In this document: one piece after another, positions 1 through 9,300 of the stretch
How the letters are laid out: each line of letters opens with the position of its first letter
How positions within the stretch are numbered: the first letter of the stretch is position 1
Assembly (NCBI GenBank): GCA_019753405.1
Contig: JAIKLF010000002.1
Location: forward strand, 197,985 to 261,984
Length of the DNA stretch: 64,000 nt
Reading direction: 5' to 3'
Source: Murdochiella sp. Marseille-P8839
GTDB taxonomy: Bacteria; Bacillota; Clostridia; Tissierellales; Peptoniphilaceae
Notes under the pieces: generated by a model
Database searches by the model: none
Told to the model about the DNA's origin: nothing
The model's input: the letters and a program-made list of their open reading frames with translations, nothing else
Position numbers and translations under genes: made by a program

Positions 1-705
1 GCCGAATACGGTCGTGATGCATTGAAATACTTTGTTCTTCGGGAATTCAACTTCGGGGCGGATGGCAATTTCGCGATGCGCAAATTCCTGACACGTCTCA
101 ATGCCGATCTGGCCAACGATTTAGGAAACCTGCTTTCACGCAGCGTGGCCATGGTCGAAAAATATAACGACGGCATTGTTCCGGAACCGACGGCTCCGCA
201 GTCACCGGATGAGGAATTGACGGCGCTACAGGAAGAGACGCCGAAGACCTTGGAACAGGCCATGGAACATTATGATTTCCAGCGCGGCTTGGAAGCGATC
301 TGGACGCTCATTCGCCGCACCAACAAATACATTGATGAGACTGAACCTTGGGCGCTGGCGAAGGATCCCGAAAAGAAGGAACGTCTGAATACCGTGCTGT
401 ATCGTCTGCTTGACAGTTTAACGACGGTGGCGACGCTCCTTATTCCGTTCATGCCGGAGACGGCGCCCAAAATGTTTGCGCAGTTGGGTTATGCCGGAAA
501 AGGCTTTTTGCATGCCGGGGAAGTCAATCAGTTGCCCGCAGGGACGCGCGTGCAAAAAGGAGAGCCCCTCTTTCCGCGCCTTAAGATTGAAGAGGCAATC
601 GAAAAAATCGCCGATGCCAATAACCGCTTAATGGCAAGCCGCTTGGGCATCAGTGTCGAAGAACTGCTCCACCGTCAGCACGAAAAGGCGGGGGATCGTG
701 ACTGA
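1..705 (+). CDS. metG: Methionine--tRNA ligase, C-terminal part (5' end outside window)
   Basis: The reading frame is open from base 1 and gives the last 234 residues of methionyl-tRNA synthetase, which charges tRNA-Met in the cytoplasm. The start of the visible part ([19 protein letters not shown]) and the following helices ([49 protein letters not shown]) are the anticodon-binding helical domain of class I MetRS. The catalytic domain with HIGH and KMSKS lies upstream of the window. The protein ends about 35 residues after the helical domain, so the EMAPII-like tRNA-binding appendix found on many Firmicutes MetRS is absent. Its last 8 bases overlap the proposed tatD start, which suggests co-transcription with tatD, rnmV and ksgA. 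Confidence 0.95.
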   Translation, partial: AEYGRDALKYFVLREFNFGADGNFAMRKFLTRLNADLANDLGNLLSRSVAMVEKYNDGIVPEPTAPQSPDEELTALQEETPKTLEQAMEHYDFQRGLEAIWTLIRRTNKYIDETEPWALAKDPEKKERLNTVLYRLLDSLTTVATLLIPFMPETAPKMFAQLGYAGKGFLHAGEVNQLPAGTRVQKGEPLFPRLKIEEAIEKIADANNRLMASRLGISVEELLHRQHEKAGDRD

Positions 706-1645
706 ACGCATAGATCAAACGAAGACGACCGAGCGGTCGTTGCCAAACGCCGAACTTTTCCGTCCGGTCGTTGCGCCCGAGAATAAATTGTGGCTCATTG
801 ATGCGCATTGTCACCTCGATGATGACGCCTATGACGAAAAACGCGAGGACGTTCTTTCCGCGTTGGAAAACGAAGGCGTTGAGGCGGTGGTCAATCCCGG
901 CTGCGACGAAACCAGTTCCTTAAAGGCGCTCGCGCTGGCAAACCAATACGATCGCGTGTTTGCCTGCATTGGGACGCATCCGCATGAAGCCTCGAGCTAT
1001 ACATTTGAATGGGAAGCGCATATGCGCACGCTTGCCGGAGAAAAGAAAGTCGTTGCGATCGGCGAGATCGGCTTGGACTATCATTACGATTTTTCGCCGC
1101 GTGACACGCAGCGGAACGTGTTTGAACGCCAGTTGGCGCTTGCCAAGGAACTGGATTTGCCCGTGGTCATCCACAGCCGCGAAGCGTGCGAAGATACCCT
1201 GGCTATCTTGAAAAATTTCGGCTCTTCCATTCGCGCGCTGATGCATTCCTTTAATGAAGATCCGAAAATCTGGGAAGAATTGGCGGATTTCGGCTATTCC
1301 CTCTCCCTTGGCGGCATGGTGACGTTTAAGAATGCCCGTTGGCCGAAGGAGTTGGCAAAATGCGTGGCGGCCGATCGCCTGCTCATCGAGACGGACGGAC
1401 CGTATCTTGCGCCGGTACCGTATCGGGGGCGGTTGAACCTGCCTTGGTATGCCGCGCGGACGCTGGAAACTATCGCGGAACTTCGACAAGAATCGTTGCC
1501 GATGTTGGCAAAGCAGATACGACAAAACACCATCGCCTTCTTCGCTCTTCCTTTCGGAGCGAGCACTGCGGATAGCGCCTATTGCTCGACAAAGAGCAAG
1601 ATAGGCGGCGCTTCATCCGCGATCCGAAGAGGGGAGACATTCTGA
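698..1645 (+). CDS. tatD: TatD family metal-dependent deoxyribonuclease
   Basis: TatD-type TIM-barrel metallohydrolase of 315 residues, a 3'-5' DNase with proposed roles in DNA repair. Metal-binding motifs are in order: [40 protein letters not shown] and [10 protein letters not shown] chose the GTG at 698 because AAGGCGGGGG lies just upstream; an in-frame ATG at 653 would overlap metG by 53 bases, and TTG 788 (just before DAHCHL) would lose the N-terminal 30 residues. After the normal family end near QNTIAFFAL there is an unusual tail of about 30 residues, and the stop codon shares one base with the rnmV start. Function by family; confidence in the start is moderate. Confidence 0.9.
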   Translation: MTERIDQTKTTERSLPNAELFRPVVAPENKLWLIDAHCHLDDDAYDEKREDVLSALENEGVEAVVNPGCDETSSLKALALANQYDRVFACIGTHPHEASSYTFEWEAHMRTLAGEKKVVAIGEIGLDYHYDFSPRDTQRNVFERQLALAKELDLPVVIHSREACEDTLAILKNFGSSIRALMHSFNEDPKIWEELADFGYSLSLGGMVTFKNARWPKELAKCVAADRLLIETDGPYLAPVPYRGRLNLPWYAARTLETIAELRQESLPMLAKQIRQNTIAFFALPFGASTADSAYCSTKSKIGGASSAIRRGETF

Positions 1646-2220
1646 TGCGCATCCGGGAAGTCATTGTCGTCGAAGGCAAAGATGACGTGGCTGCTGTGAA
1701 GGCGGCGGTGGATGCCCAGTGTCTGACGACACACGGTCATGGCTTGAATGAACGGCTGTTGCAGGATATCGAAGAGGCGGCGGAACGCTGCGGCATCATC
1801 ATCCTGACGGATCCGGATTATGCCGGAAAGCGCATTCGTCGCATCCTTACCGAGCACGTTCCGCAGGCGAAACAGGCGTATATTACCCGCGTCTCAGCGA
1901 CGAAAGGCGATGACATCGGCGTGGAAAATGCCTCGCCGGAAGCGATTCGCGAAGCGCTCAAACGCGCGCGGGCGACGCTTTGTGAAGAACGTCATGAATT
2001 TGATGCCGCGGATCTCTTTGCGCATGGTCTGGACGGTGCCCCGGGGGCGAAGGAGCGGCGCATCGCGCTGGCCGCCGCACTGGGAATCAGCTACGGCAAT
2101 GCCAAACAGATGTTGGCACGTCTCAATGATTTCGGCGTCACCCGGGAGGAGTTTGAAATAGCTATGCAGGCCGTTCATGAGGAACGACGAGAGGTTTCGG
2201 ATAACGGGGAAGTCTCCTAA
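1645..2220 (+). CDS. rnmV: Ribonuclease M5
   Basis: Ribonuclease M5 performs the final maturation of 5S rRNA precursor in low-GC Gram-positives. The 191-residue product begins with the TOPRIM signature: VVEGKDD supplies the catalytic Glu and ILTDPDYAGKRIR the Asp-x-Asp metal site. The C-terminal half (RREVSDNGEVS tail after EEFEIAMQAVHEE) is the small family-specific domain. The start at ATG 1645 is favoured over ATG 1582 because M5 proteins begin directly with the (K/R)IxEVIVVEGKDD strand and GAGGGGAG lies just upstream. It overlaps tatD by one base (TGATG), so translation is probably coupled. The tatD-rnmV-ksgA order is standard for Firmicutes. Confidence 0.93.
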   Translation: MRIREVIVVEGKDDVAAVKAAVDAQCLTTHGHGLNERLLQDIEEAAERCGIIILTDPDYAGKRIRRILTEHVPQAKQAYITRVSATKGDDIGVENASPEAIREALKRARATLCEERHEFDAADLFAHGLDGAPGAKERRIALAAALGISYGNAKQMLARLNDFGVTREEFEIAMQAVHEERREVSDNGEVS

Positions 2221-2264
2221 GATAACGAGGAACAGTCCGCCATGTAGCGATCAAGGGGGAGTGA

Positions 2265-3140
2265 ATGATCGACGAACGCCTATATATGCCTTCCGTTCTT
2301 CGTACGGTGATGAAGCGTCATCATTTGCGCTTTACGAAGTCGCTGGGCCAAAATTTTCTCATTGACGGCAATGCCGTGCGCAAGATTGTGGAAACTGCCG
2401 GAATTACCGCAGAAGACACGGTCCTCGAGGTCGGCCCGGGCATCGGCACTCTGACGCAAGCCCTTCTCGAAACGGGTGCACACGTGATTACTGTGGAGCT
2501 GGATCGCACGTTTTATCCCGTGCTGGAAGAAGCCTTTGGCGACAATCCACGTTTTTCGCTGTTGAAGGGGGATGCGCTGAAGCTTCCTCTGGAAGAGGAA
2601 CTCGAACGGCTGGCCCCCGGAGCCACGGTGCACGTGGTCGCCAACGTTCCCTATTACATTACAACGCCGCTTCTGCGTCGTTTTCTGGATGATGCGCTTC
2701 CGATCGAAACCATCACCGTGCTGGTACAGAACGAAGTGGCGGATCGCATGACGGCCGCCCCGGGAACGAAAACGTATGGCGCACTTTCGCTTTTACTGGC
2801 GCTTTATGGCAAAGCAACCAAAGCATTTACGGTTCCGCGCACATCATTTTTGCCGCCGCCAAAAGTGGACTCGGCAGTGGTACATTTGAAAAAAGATCCT
2901 CTGGGCAATCTCACCGCAACGCAGCGTGATGCCGTGAATGCCATCGTTCGGCAGGCGTTTTTGGAACGGCGAAAGATGGTAAAAAAATCACTCATGCATT
3001 CCACCGGAGCGGATGCCCAAGCCATCGAGTCGTTCCTGGTTTCGCGCGGCCTGCCAAAAACGGCGCGGGCGGAGAATCTATCGCCGGAGGATTTCGTGGC
3101 ACTTTGGAAAACTTTTGGGTATAAAGACGAGCGAAAGTAG
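2265..3140 (+). CDS. ksgA: 16S rRNA dimethyladenosine transferase
   Basis: KsgA/RsmA dimethylates two adjacent adenosines (A1518/A1519, E. coli numbering) in the 3' hairpin of 16S rRNA, a late step of 30S assembly. The 291-residue protein shows the family start KSLGQNFLIDGNAVRKIV, the SAM loop EVGPGIGTLTQALLE, the acidic ELDRTFYPVL strand and the catalytic NVPYYITTPLL motif in the usual order, and the C-terminal helical domain (AFLERRKMVKKSLM). Length is normal. ATG 2265 follows AAGGGGGA at suitable spacing. It is last in the metG-tatD-rnmV-ksgA run, about 45 bases after rnmV. Confidence 0.96.
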   Translation: MIDERLYMPSVLRTVMKRHHLRFTKSLGQNFLIDGNAVRKIVETAGITAEDTVLEVGPGIGTLTQALLETGAHVITVELDRTFYPVLEEAFGDNPRFSLLKGDALKLPLEEELERLAPGATVHVVANVPYYITTPLLRRFLDDALPIETITVLVQNEVADRMTAAPGTKTYGALSLLLALYGKATKAFTVPRTSFLPPPKVDSAVVHLKKDPLGNLTATQRDAVNAIVRQAFLERRKMVKKSLMHSTGADAQAIESFLVSRGLPKTARAENLSPEDFVALWKTFGYKDERK

Positions 3141-3166
3141 AACAGCGAAAAAGAAAGGATAATCTA

Positions 3167-3397
3167 ATGGCAGAAGTAACGATTTACACCTCACCGACCT
3201 GCGTACACTGCAAGGCGACAAAGGCGTTTATGGCGGATAACAACATTGCGTACACGGAAAAGGATGTGGCGGCGGATGCCGAGGCGCGCAAATGGATGCT
3301 CGATCGCGGCTATCGCGGTGTTCCCGTTATCGTGGTCGATGGCGAAGAAATCATCGGTTTCGATCAGAAGAAACTTAGCGAATTACTGAAGAAATAA
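3167..3397 (+). CDS. Glutaredoxin-family thiol-disulfide protein
   Basis: Small 76-residue thioredoxin-fold protein of the glutaredoxin/NrdH group. The redox active site is CVHC near residue 12, in the context TSPTCVHCKATKAF, followed by the cis-proline strand GVPVIVVDGEEIIGFD that contacts the substrate thiol. NrdH-type proteins reduce ribonucleotide reductase, while other members act as general low-molecular-weight disulfide reductases; the sequence alone does not say which. A good AGAAAGGA site precedes ATG 3167, 26 bases after ksgA, and transcription probably ends at the strong terminator directly downstream. Confidence 0.88.
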   Translation: MAEVTIYTSPTCVHCKATKAFMADNNIAYTEKDVAADAEARKWMLDRGYRGVPVIVVDGEEIIGFDQKKLSELLKK

Positions 3398-3410
3398 ACA
3401 GACAAACACC

Positions 3411-3452
3411 AAAAAAGGACGTAGGAGAAGATTCTCTCCTACGTCCTTTTTT
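3411..3452. terminator. Bidirectional rho-independent terminator
   Basis: An A-run, a GGACGTAGGAGA / TCTCCTACGTCC stem with a very short loop and a T-run form a symmetric hairpin lying exactly between the glutaredoxin gene and the convergent DUF1858 gene. It can terminate both transcripts. Confidence 0.9.
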
Positions 3453-3454
3453 GG

Positions 3455-3745
3455 TTAGCATTCGTTCAGCTTTTCCACCAGCATGTCCGGGTCAATGCCG
3501 TGTACCCAGGCGGCTTGTTCCACGGTTTCCATGAGCGAGCTGGGACAACCGATACAGCCCATGCCGATGAGCATCAAGGTCTGGATGGTGCGCGGCTTAC
3601 GCTGAATCACTTCCGAAATGAGCATATCCTTGGTGATCAGCACCTCTTTCTTTTCGCTACTTTCTTTTTCGCTGTCCGGCGAAGCGGTTACTTTATCCTG
3701 CGGGGTGATGTCCTCCGCGGTCGATTGATGTTGAAACAGATTCAT
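3455..3745 (-). CDS. DUF1858 domain protein (CxxC disulfide)
   Basis: 96-residue protein with a charged, probably disordered N-terminal half (many E, K, S) and a C-terminal DUF1858 domain: LITKDMLISEVIQRKP, then GMGCIGCPSSLMETVEQAAW and a final helix (IDPDMLVEKLNEC). This domain, also described as the hybrid-cluster-protein-associated redox disulfide domain, has a conserved CxxC followed by a helix starting with ET; its biochemical role is not known to me. The N-terminal extension of about 35 residues is longer than in typical minimal members. An AAGGAGG site sits just upstream of the start. It is convergent with the glutaredoxin gene, another small thiol protein, which may or may not be meaningful. 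Confidence 0.85.
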   Translation of the reverse strand: MNLFQHQSTAEDITPQDKVTASPDSEKESSEKKEVLITKDMLISEVIQRKPRTIQTLMLIGMGCIGCPSSLMETVEQAAWVHGIDPDMLVEKLNEC

Positions 3746-4054
3746 TGTGCCTCCTTACTACGGATACAACCTTATCACTCTTTTTATCCAAAAAAAACAA
3801 AATGAAACAAATGACGATTCATTTTGTCGGGATTCTTTGCGGAACAGCATCAGTGTAGCAAAAGGAGCCTACAGAATCAATGCGATGAGCAGGTAAGTAT
3901 GTTACTATAAAAAAGATAAGAATGACCACGGTGAAAGTCGTGTTTTAACGCTTCGACAGATGTAGGAACAAATTGTATTTCGCATCGGTCTGTCGGTTAT
4001 CCATTGGAATGCAAAAACAAAAATGCAAGGAATTGTTTTCTGGAAAGGGGAATC
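3746..4054. other. Intergenic region between divergent DUF1858 and aminopeptidase genes
   Basis: About 309 bases without a credible gene. It must hold the promoters of the two divergent genes. I see an 8-bp inverted repeat (CAAAATGA ... TCATTTTG) near 3798-3826 and a TATAAA element near 3906, neither with a convincing -35 box. No RNA gene was recognised. Confidence 0.4.
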
Positions 4055-5440
4055 ATGAAATACGAGAGAACGAATGTGTGGGAAGCCCTCACGGATGATG
4101 AATGCAAGGAAATGGAAGCCTATAGTCAGGAATACATCACATTTTTATCCCGGGCAAAAACAGAACGCTTAGCCCATGATTACATTGTGAATGCCGCGAA
4201 AGAAGCGGGATTTCTGACGCTTGACGAGGCGCTCAAGAAGGGCATTAAGCCGGGGGACAAGATTGTTGCTTCCAACCGCGGAAAAAGCGCCGCGCTCTTT
4301 GTCGTAGGCAAGGATTTATGCGAGGGCATGGACATTGTCGGCTCGCATATTGATGCGCCCAGATTGGATATTAAAGCCAATCCGCTACATGAAGACGGCA
4401 ACATGGCCTATCTTCGCACGCACTATTATGGTGGCGTGAAGAAATACCATTGGGTGAATACGCCGCTGGCCTTGCACGGTGTGCTGTTTACGAAAGACGG
4501 CAAGCGTGTCGAGGTGCACATCGGCGAGGAACCGACTGATCCGGTGTTCTACATCAACGATCTGCTCATTCATCTTTCTCGTAACCCGAACCAAAAATCC
4601 TCTGCCGAAAATATTACCGGCGAGCGGCTTCAGATTGTGATTGGCCACAGCAGCCGCGGCAAGAAGGAAGACGATAAGGATCCCATTCAGACGAATATTC
4701 TGTCCATTCTGCATGAAAAATATGGCATCGAAGAAGAGGATTTTCAGGTGGCGGAACTGGAAGCTGTTCCGGCCGGCCCGGCACGGGAAGTCGGCTTTGA
4801 CCGCTCGCTCATTGCAGGGCACGGTCATGACGATCGCATCTGCTCCTTTGCCAACCTGAAAGCCATTTTAGAAACGGAAAAGCCGGAGCGCACGACGGTC
4901 GGCCTTTTCGTGGACAAAGAAGAGGTTGGCTCCATCGGCAACACCGGCATGAAGTCTCATTTCTTCGTCAATGTGGTCGCGGAGATTATCGCCTCGGCGA
5001 AAGGCGAGTACAGCGAGCTTTATCTCAAGCGTTCGATGGCACGTTCCCGCGTGCTCTCCGCAGACGTCACTGCCGCATTTGATCCGCAATATGAAGGTAC
5101 GCAAGTCTTTGAAAAGCAGAACACGGCCCTCCTCGGTTGCGGCGTAGCCATTGCTAAGTACACGGGATCCGGCGGAAAAGGCGGCTCCAACGATGCCAAC
5201 GCTGAATTCTTAAATGATGTGCGTCAGATTTTCAAAGCCAATGGCGTGATCTATCAAACCGCTGAGCTCGGCGCCGTGGATGCCGGTGGCGGCGGCACGA
5301 TCGCCTATATTCTTGCCGAATACGGCGCGGATGTCGTCGATTGCGGCACGGCCATGCTCTCCATGCATGCACCGATCGAGTTGGCCTCCAAGGCGGACGC
5401 CTATGAAACCTATCGCGCTTATCGCGCGTTCTTGAAATAG
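4055..5440 (+). CDS. apeB: M18 family (aspartyl) aminopeptidase
   Basis: Cytosolic di-zinc M18 aminopeptidase of 461 residues that removes N-terminal (often acidic) residues from peptides. Family landmarks are present: the metal His in GSHIDAPRLD, the GHGHDDRICS segment, the catalytic Glu pair in DKEEVGSIG, SADVTAAFDP, and the C-terminal GKGGSNDANAEF and MHAPIELASK segments. ATG 4055 was chosen because GAAAGGGG lies 5 bases upstream and the protein then starts like its relatives; an in-frame ATG 51 bases upstream has no ribosome site. It is followed after 40 bases by the surface protein gene, with no obvious terminator between. Confidence 0.9.
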   Translation: MKYERTNVWEALTDDECKEMEAYSQEYITFLSRAKTERLAHDYIVNAAKEAGFLTLDEALKKGIKPGDKIVASNRGKSAALFVVGKDLCEGMDIVGSHIDAPRLDIKANPLHEDGNMAYLRTHYYGGVKKYHWVNTPLALHGVLFTKDGKRVEVHIGEEPTDPVFYINDLLIHLSRNPNQKSSAENITGERLQIVIGHSSRGKKEDDKDPIQTNILSILHEKYGIEEEDFQVAELEAVPAGPAREVGFDRSLIAGHGHDDRICSFANLKAILETEKPERTTVGLFVDKEEVGSIGNTGMKSHFFVNVVAEIIASAKGEYSELYLKRSMARSRVLSADVTAAFDPQYEGTQVFEKQNTALLGCGVAIAKYTGSGGKGGSNDANAEFLNDVRQIFKANGVIYQTAELGAVDAGGGGTIAYILAEYGADVVDCGTAMLSMHAPIELASKADAYETYRAYRAFLK

Positions 5441-5480
5441 ACACCGAGGAAATGCTGCTCACGCGAAAGGGGAAGAAAAA

Positions 5481-8400
5481 ATGAAACGCCATAAGATACC
5501 CGTAGTCCTTGCAGGCATATTGATGCTGTTGACCATGTTTTGGGCAAAACCGGCCTTTGCAGGTGACGTTCAGGTTACGAACCTGACGGACCTTAAAGAT
5601 GCGATAGAGGAGGGTAATTCAGTTACCCTAATGAACGATATTGATGTAACGGAAGAATTGACATTTCCTGCTGGCTATCATGGCGAAATTTTTTCTTCTC
5701 ATAGTACTTTACGACTGGCTGATGGTGTCAACAATATGTTTGTTATACCGGACGGCACAAAGGTAACGTTTAATAGCCTTATCTTTGATGGACAGGAACA
5801 TGGGCGTATTATTGATGCCGGCGAAGCGAACGTGACGATTAAAAACTCAACCCTTAAAAACGCAACAACGGAGCCGTTTACACAGAAGATTGTCGACGAC
5901 AAGGATACGCAACGCTATGAAGGCGGTGCGATTTATGCGGCCCATACGACGTTGAATTTGGAAGATACCATTTTTGAAAAGAACCACACGAAAGCTGTAG
6001 TGCCGAGCCCAGGCGCACCGCATGGTGGCGCCATTGTTTCCTATTCGGCAAATATTAAAATAACCGGCGGCTCATTTAAAGGCAACTATACGGGGAAAGT
6101 GGATAAAGAAAAAGCTGCTCATGGTGAGGGTGGTGCGATCAAATTGCATCCGGGATCCACATTAACCATCAATGACGCCAATGTGACTACAAAAGACATG
6201 ACAGTTTTCGAAGGCAACCACTTAGATGCTTCCGGGGATGATGGCGGAAGACAAGGCGGCGCGATCGAAGCAACGCAGTCGACAGTATCTATCTACGGTA
6301 CTACTTTTCAAATTAAAGGCCCCTTTAACACGGGCGGCGCAATCAAATTTGAAAACTGCCAGGGAAGCCACAAAGCCGTTGTCGAGAATTGTAATTTTAC
6401 AATACTGCCAAACCAAGGTGATTGGGGATTTGGCGTTGCCGGCGGTGCGATAACATCAGAAGGATCTATCCTGTCAATTAATAAGTCTTCGTTTAATACG
6501 GGTGAGGGCACTCGAGTAGTTGAAGCAGGGGGGTTAATTCAAGTCGTTAAAGATGGTGAATTTAATCTTACTAACTCAACACTTACAGGATCCGGTGCGT
6601 GGTTTAATGGTAACAGACATACGGCCAATACCGGTGGAGCAATCTGCTTCTATGACGGATCGACAGTTACGGCAAATATTGAAAATACAACTATCAAAAA
6701 CTTTATGGTAGATGGTGCCGGTGCCGGAATATCGGTGGCGAAGGCTGCAGGTCATGAAGCCGAAGTCAAGTTGACCATGACAAATACTACTATCGAGAAC
6801 ACAGCTGCTTATGTTTGGCAGGGAACTGCACATGGCGGCGCGATGTTTGTAGGAAAAGGCAACACGGTAACGATTAATGGTGGAAAAATCTCTTCTCAGA
6901 CCGCATCAAACAATGCCGGCGGTATCTTTAATGAAGGTTCTGTTACGATCACAGGTAGCGATAAGGGCACTGCTCAGATAACCGGAAATGCTGCCTACCA
7001 AATGGTTGGTGGAATTTATAATGATGGATATCTGAAGATTGACAATGCTACCTTTAGTGGCAACAAAAAAGGTGACTGGTCTACCGGTGATGCACATGTA
7101 CTTGATAAAACTGAAATGGGCGGAATCAATATCTACGCGGATCAAGACGTTATTATTACCCCGGAAGCAAAATTTGACGAAAATGATATTCGTGTCCTGG
7201 ATGGGCAATCCAAGATCCTTTTGACCGGACCATTAAAGAACAAGATTAATGTTTCTATCAGTGAGAAGAAAAAAACGCACAGTGATCCAAAGAGCATTTT
7301 TGACCGCTATTCCGAGACACAGGAAAGATACATCGGCTATACAGTGGCAGGTGGAACAGAAGGCTACATGCCAACCGCTGCAGACGCCCAAAAAATCCAT
7401 TATGTATCAAAAGATGCAAGTCAGCCCATTGCAGCTGTCGATGATCATACGTCAATTGGAAAATGGGATTATGTATTTAATCCGGAAGCAAAGACCGTTG
7501 TTTTAGGCCAGCGTGCCAAGATGACATACCATGCGAATTATAATGATAAGAATGCAAAATTCGAGGATGGATCGAAGGAAAAAGAGCAACTTTACACCTT
7601 CTTTGGTTCCGGAAACGGTGAGCCCAAGGTTTCCGTGAATGACGTTGCCGTTACCTATCTGACCGAATTGGAAGAGAAGCCGGTTTCTAAGTGGATTTTT
7701 GACGGATGGTATAACCATACGCCAAAACAGCCGCCTGTTGACGACGCCGGATGTGCGGATTTCCGAAACACGAAGAAGAATAATAATGTTGCTGATTACA
7801 AGGTAAACTTTGCCGACGCCTATTTTACGAACACAGAGGCCAAGATTACTGCTATTGTTAACCCCAATGAGTTGCACGTCTATGCCGGTTGGAAGCCGCT
7901 CGAAATTAGATTGGAAAAAGTTTGGGAAGATGCAACGGCGAAAACAAAAGCACAGCAGGCTACAATAACCCTTACTTCCGATCCGGCGGGCACGAATGAA
8001 AGCTTTACTGCGGATAGAAATACGCTCACGAAGACATACGATGAACTGGACAAGTATCTCGAAGATGGTAAAACAGAAATCAGGTATACGGTGGATGAAC
8101 CCTCCGTTCCGGACGGTTATACCAAAACAGTTGTAGAGAAAGCAAGCAACGATGGTTCTGTTGTGAACTACTCGGTGACGAATACGAAGAAAGACAAACT
8201 CTACAAGGTTGTTCATGAATTTAAAGCAGCCGAGGGCATGACGGTTGCTTTACCGCAGGATATTAAAAATTGGACGCCGGCGGATCAAAACGATAAGACC
8301 GACGGAACAACAGTAAAACCGTCAGATTTTGCGAACAAAGCGTACAACGATACGGTTAATGACGGGAAATGGGAATTTGTATCTTGGAATAAGACGGAAG

Positions 8401-9128
8401 ATACGATAAATGGTGCCGACGTTAAATTTGTGGGAACATGGAAATTTACCAAGACACCACCGACGCCGCCGAAACCGAAAAAAATCAACATTCCGGTCCA
8501 AAAGGTTTGGAATGATCAGGACGACAAAGATAAAAAGCGTCCGATGGAAATCACCGTGCAGCTTCTTGCCAACGATCAACCGGTAGAAGGAAAGACCTTG
8601 CAGCTGACAGCAGGTAATCAGTGGACGGCCAGTTTTGAAGGCTTAGATGAGAAGCTTACAACGGGAACCGAGATTGTCTATACCGTCGAGGAGACTCCGG
8701 TTCCGAATGGTTATACGGCAAGCATTTCCGGTGATGCGAAGAACGGTTTCACAATCACAAATAGCTATACACCGAATCCGACCCCGAATCCGAATCCAAA
8801 CCCGGATCCGAACCCCAATCCGGATCCAAACCCCAATCCGGATCCGAATCCCAACCCGAATCCGAACCCGACGCCGGATCCGAAACCGAACCCGGAACCG
8901 AAGCCGAATCCGGAACCGAAGCCGACACCTGAGCCGACGCCGCAGCCGGAACCAACGCCGAATCCGACGCCGACACCAAAACCGGAACCGAAGCCGGAGC
9001 CAAAACCGATAGCGCCCCCGAAAAAACCGGAAGCGCCGAAAACTGGGGAGGAAATTCAGTTGGTAATGGGCACGGTAATGACGCTGCTGTCCGCAGGTGC
9101 ATATCTTGGAATGAAGAAGAAAAAATAA
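5481..9128 (+). CDS. Large cell-wall-anchored surface protein (beta-helix, Cna-B, SHIRT domains)
   Basis: 1215-residue secreted adhesin-like protein. A Sec signal peptide occupies residues 1-28 (cleavage after KPAFA). Residues about 40-600 are a right-handed beta-helix with many GGAI/GGAIxF turns typical of polymorphic outer-surface repeats. Residues about 680-805 resemble an InlB-type repeat (FDGWYN...VYAGWKP). A Cna-B domain covers 805-900 (LEKVWEDA, YTVDEPSVPDGY), a SHIRT-like domain 903-995 (GKWEFVSWNK, ADVKFVGTW), and a second Cna-B 1000-1095 (VQKVWNDQ, YTVEETPVPNGY). A Pro-rich NPNP/DPNP/PEPKP linker leads to APKTGEE (1185-1191), a hydrophobic helix and KKKK. The sorting motif has Ala where Leu is usual. 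AAAGGGGA precedes the start. Likely role: attachment to host or to other cells; the ligand is unknown. Confidence 0.88.
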   Translation: MKRHKIPVVLAGILMLLTMFWAKPAFAGDVQVTNLTDLKDAIEEGNSVTLMNDIDVTEELTFPAGYHGEIFSSHSTLRLADGVNNMFVIPDGTKVTFNSLIFDGQEHGRIIDAGEANVTIKNSTLKNATTEPFTQKIVDDKDTQRYEGGAIYAAHTTLNLEDTIFEKNHTKAVVPSPGAPHGGAIVSYSANIKITGGSFKGNYTGKVDKEKAAHGEGGAIKLHPGSTLTINDANVTTKDMTVFEGNHLDASGDDGGRQGGAIEATQSTVSIYGTTFQIKGPFNTGGAIKFENCQGSHKAVVENCNFTILPNQGDWGFGVAGGAITSEGSILSINKSSFNTGEGTRVVEAGGLIQVVKDGEFNLTNSTLTGSGAWFNGNRHTANTGGAICFYDGSTVTANIENTTIKNFMVDGAGAGISVAKAAGHEAEVKLTMTNTTIENTAAYVWQGTAHGGAMFVGKGNTVTINGGKISSQTASNNAGGIFNEGSVTITGSDKGTAQITGNAAYQMVGGIYNDGYLKIDNATFSGNKKGDWSTGDAHVLDKTEMGGINIYADQDVIITPEAKFDENDIRVLDGQSKILLTGPLKNKINVSISEKKKTHSDPKSIFDRYSETQERYIGYTVAGGTEGYMPTAADAQKIHYVSKDASQPIAAVDDHTSIGKWDYVFNPEAKTVVLGQRAKMTYHANYNDKNAKFEDGSKEKEQLYTFFGSGNGEPKVSVNDVAVTYLTELEEKPVSKWIFDGWYNHTPKQPPVDDAGCADFRNTKKNNNVADYKVNFADAYFTNTEAKITAIVNPNELHVYAGWKPLEIRLEKVWEDATAKTKAQQATITLTSDPAGTNESFTADRNTLTKTYDELDKYLEDGKTEIRYTVDEPSVPDGYTKTVVEKASNDGSVVNYSVTNTKKDKLYKVVHEFKAAEGMTVALPQDIKNWTPADQNDKTDGTTVKPSDFANKAYNDTVNDGKWEFVSWNKTEDTINGADVKFVGTWKFTKTPPTPPKPKKINIPVQKVWNDQDDKDKKRPMEITVQLLANDQPVEGKTLQLTAGNQWTASFEGLDEKLTTGTEIVYTVEETPVPNGYTASISGDAKNGFTITNSYTPNPTPNPNPNPDPNPNPDPNPNPDPNPNPNPNPTPDPKPNPEPKPNPEPKPTPEPTPQPEPTPNPTPTPKPEPKPEPKPIAPPKKPEAPKTGEEIQLVMGTVMTLLSAGAYLGMKKKK
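8773..9030 (+). repeat. Proline-rich coding repeat (NPNPDP / PEPKP)
   Basis: In-frame short tandem repeats of ccgaatcc/ccggatcc-type hexamers encode a NP/DP/EP/KP spacer across the wall-spanning part of the surface protein. Near-identical 18-base blocks (aacccggatccgaacccc and variants) are adjacent, so unit number could vary between strains by slippage. Confidence 0.8.
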
Positions 9129-9161
9129 AGCTCCATTCTTCACAAGGAAAGTGAAGTGATG

Positions 9162-9206
9162 AAATCCCCGAGCTACGTGGAGAAGCGTAGCACGGGGATT
9201 TTTTGA
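9162..9206 (+). terminator. Rho-independent terminator of the surface protein gene
   Basis: Long imperfect stem AATCCCCG-a-GCTACG pairing with CGTAGC-a-CGGGGATT, loop TGGAGAAG, then T6. It lies about 35 bases after the stop codon. Confidence 0.9.
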
Positions 9207-9300
9207 TGGGAGCTAACCCTCTAAGGTCTGCTTGCGATAGGTCTTTTCAAGTGATCTTAATATTTAGCCCTGTAAATCTTTATTTTTATTGTGCGGAAAG

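Noticed and set aside
8643..9143. Arg-rich frame antisense to the Pro-rich repeat
   Set aside because: It is the complement of NP/DP repeats and keeps open only because of the repeat.
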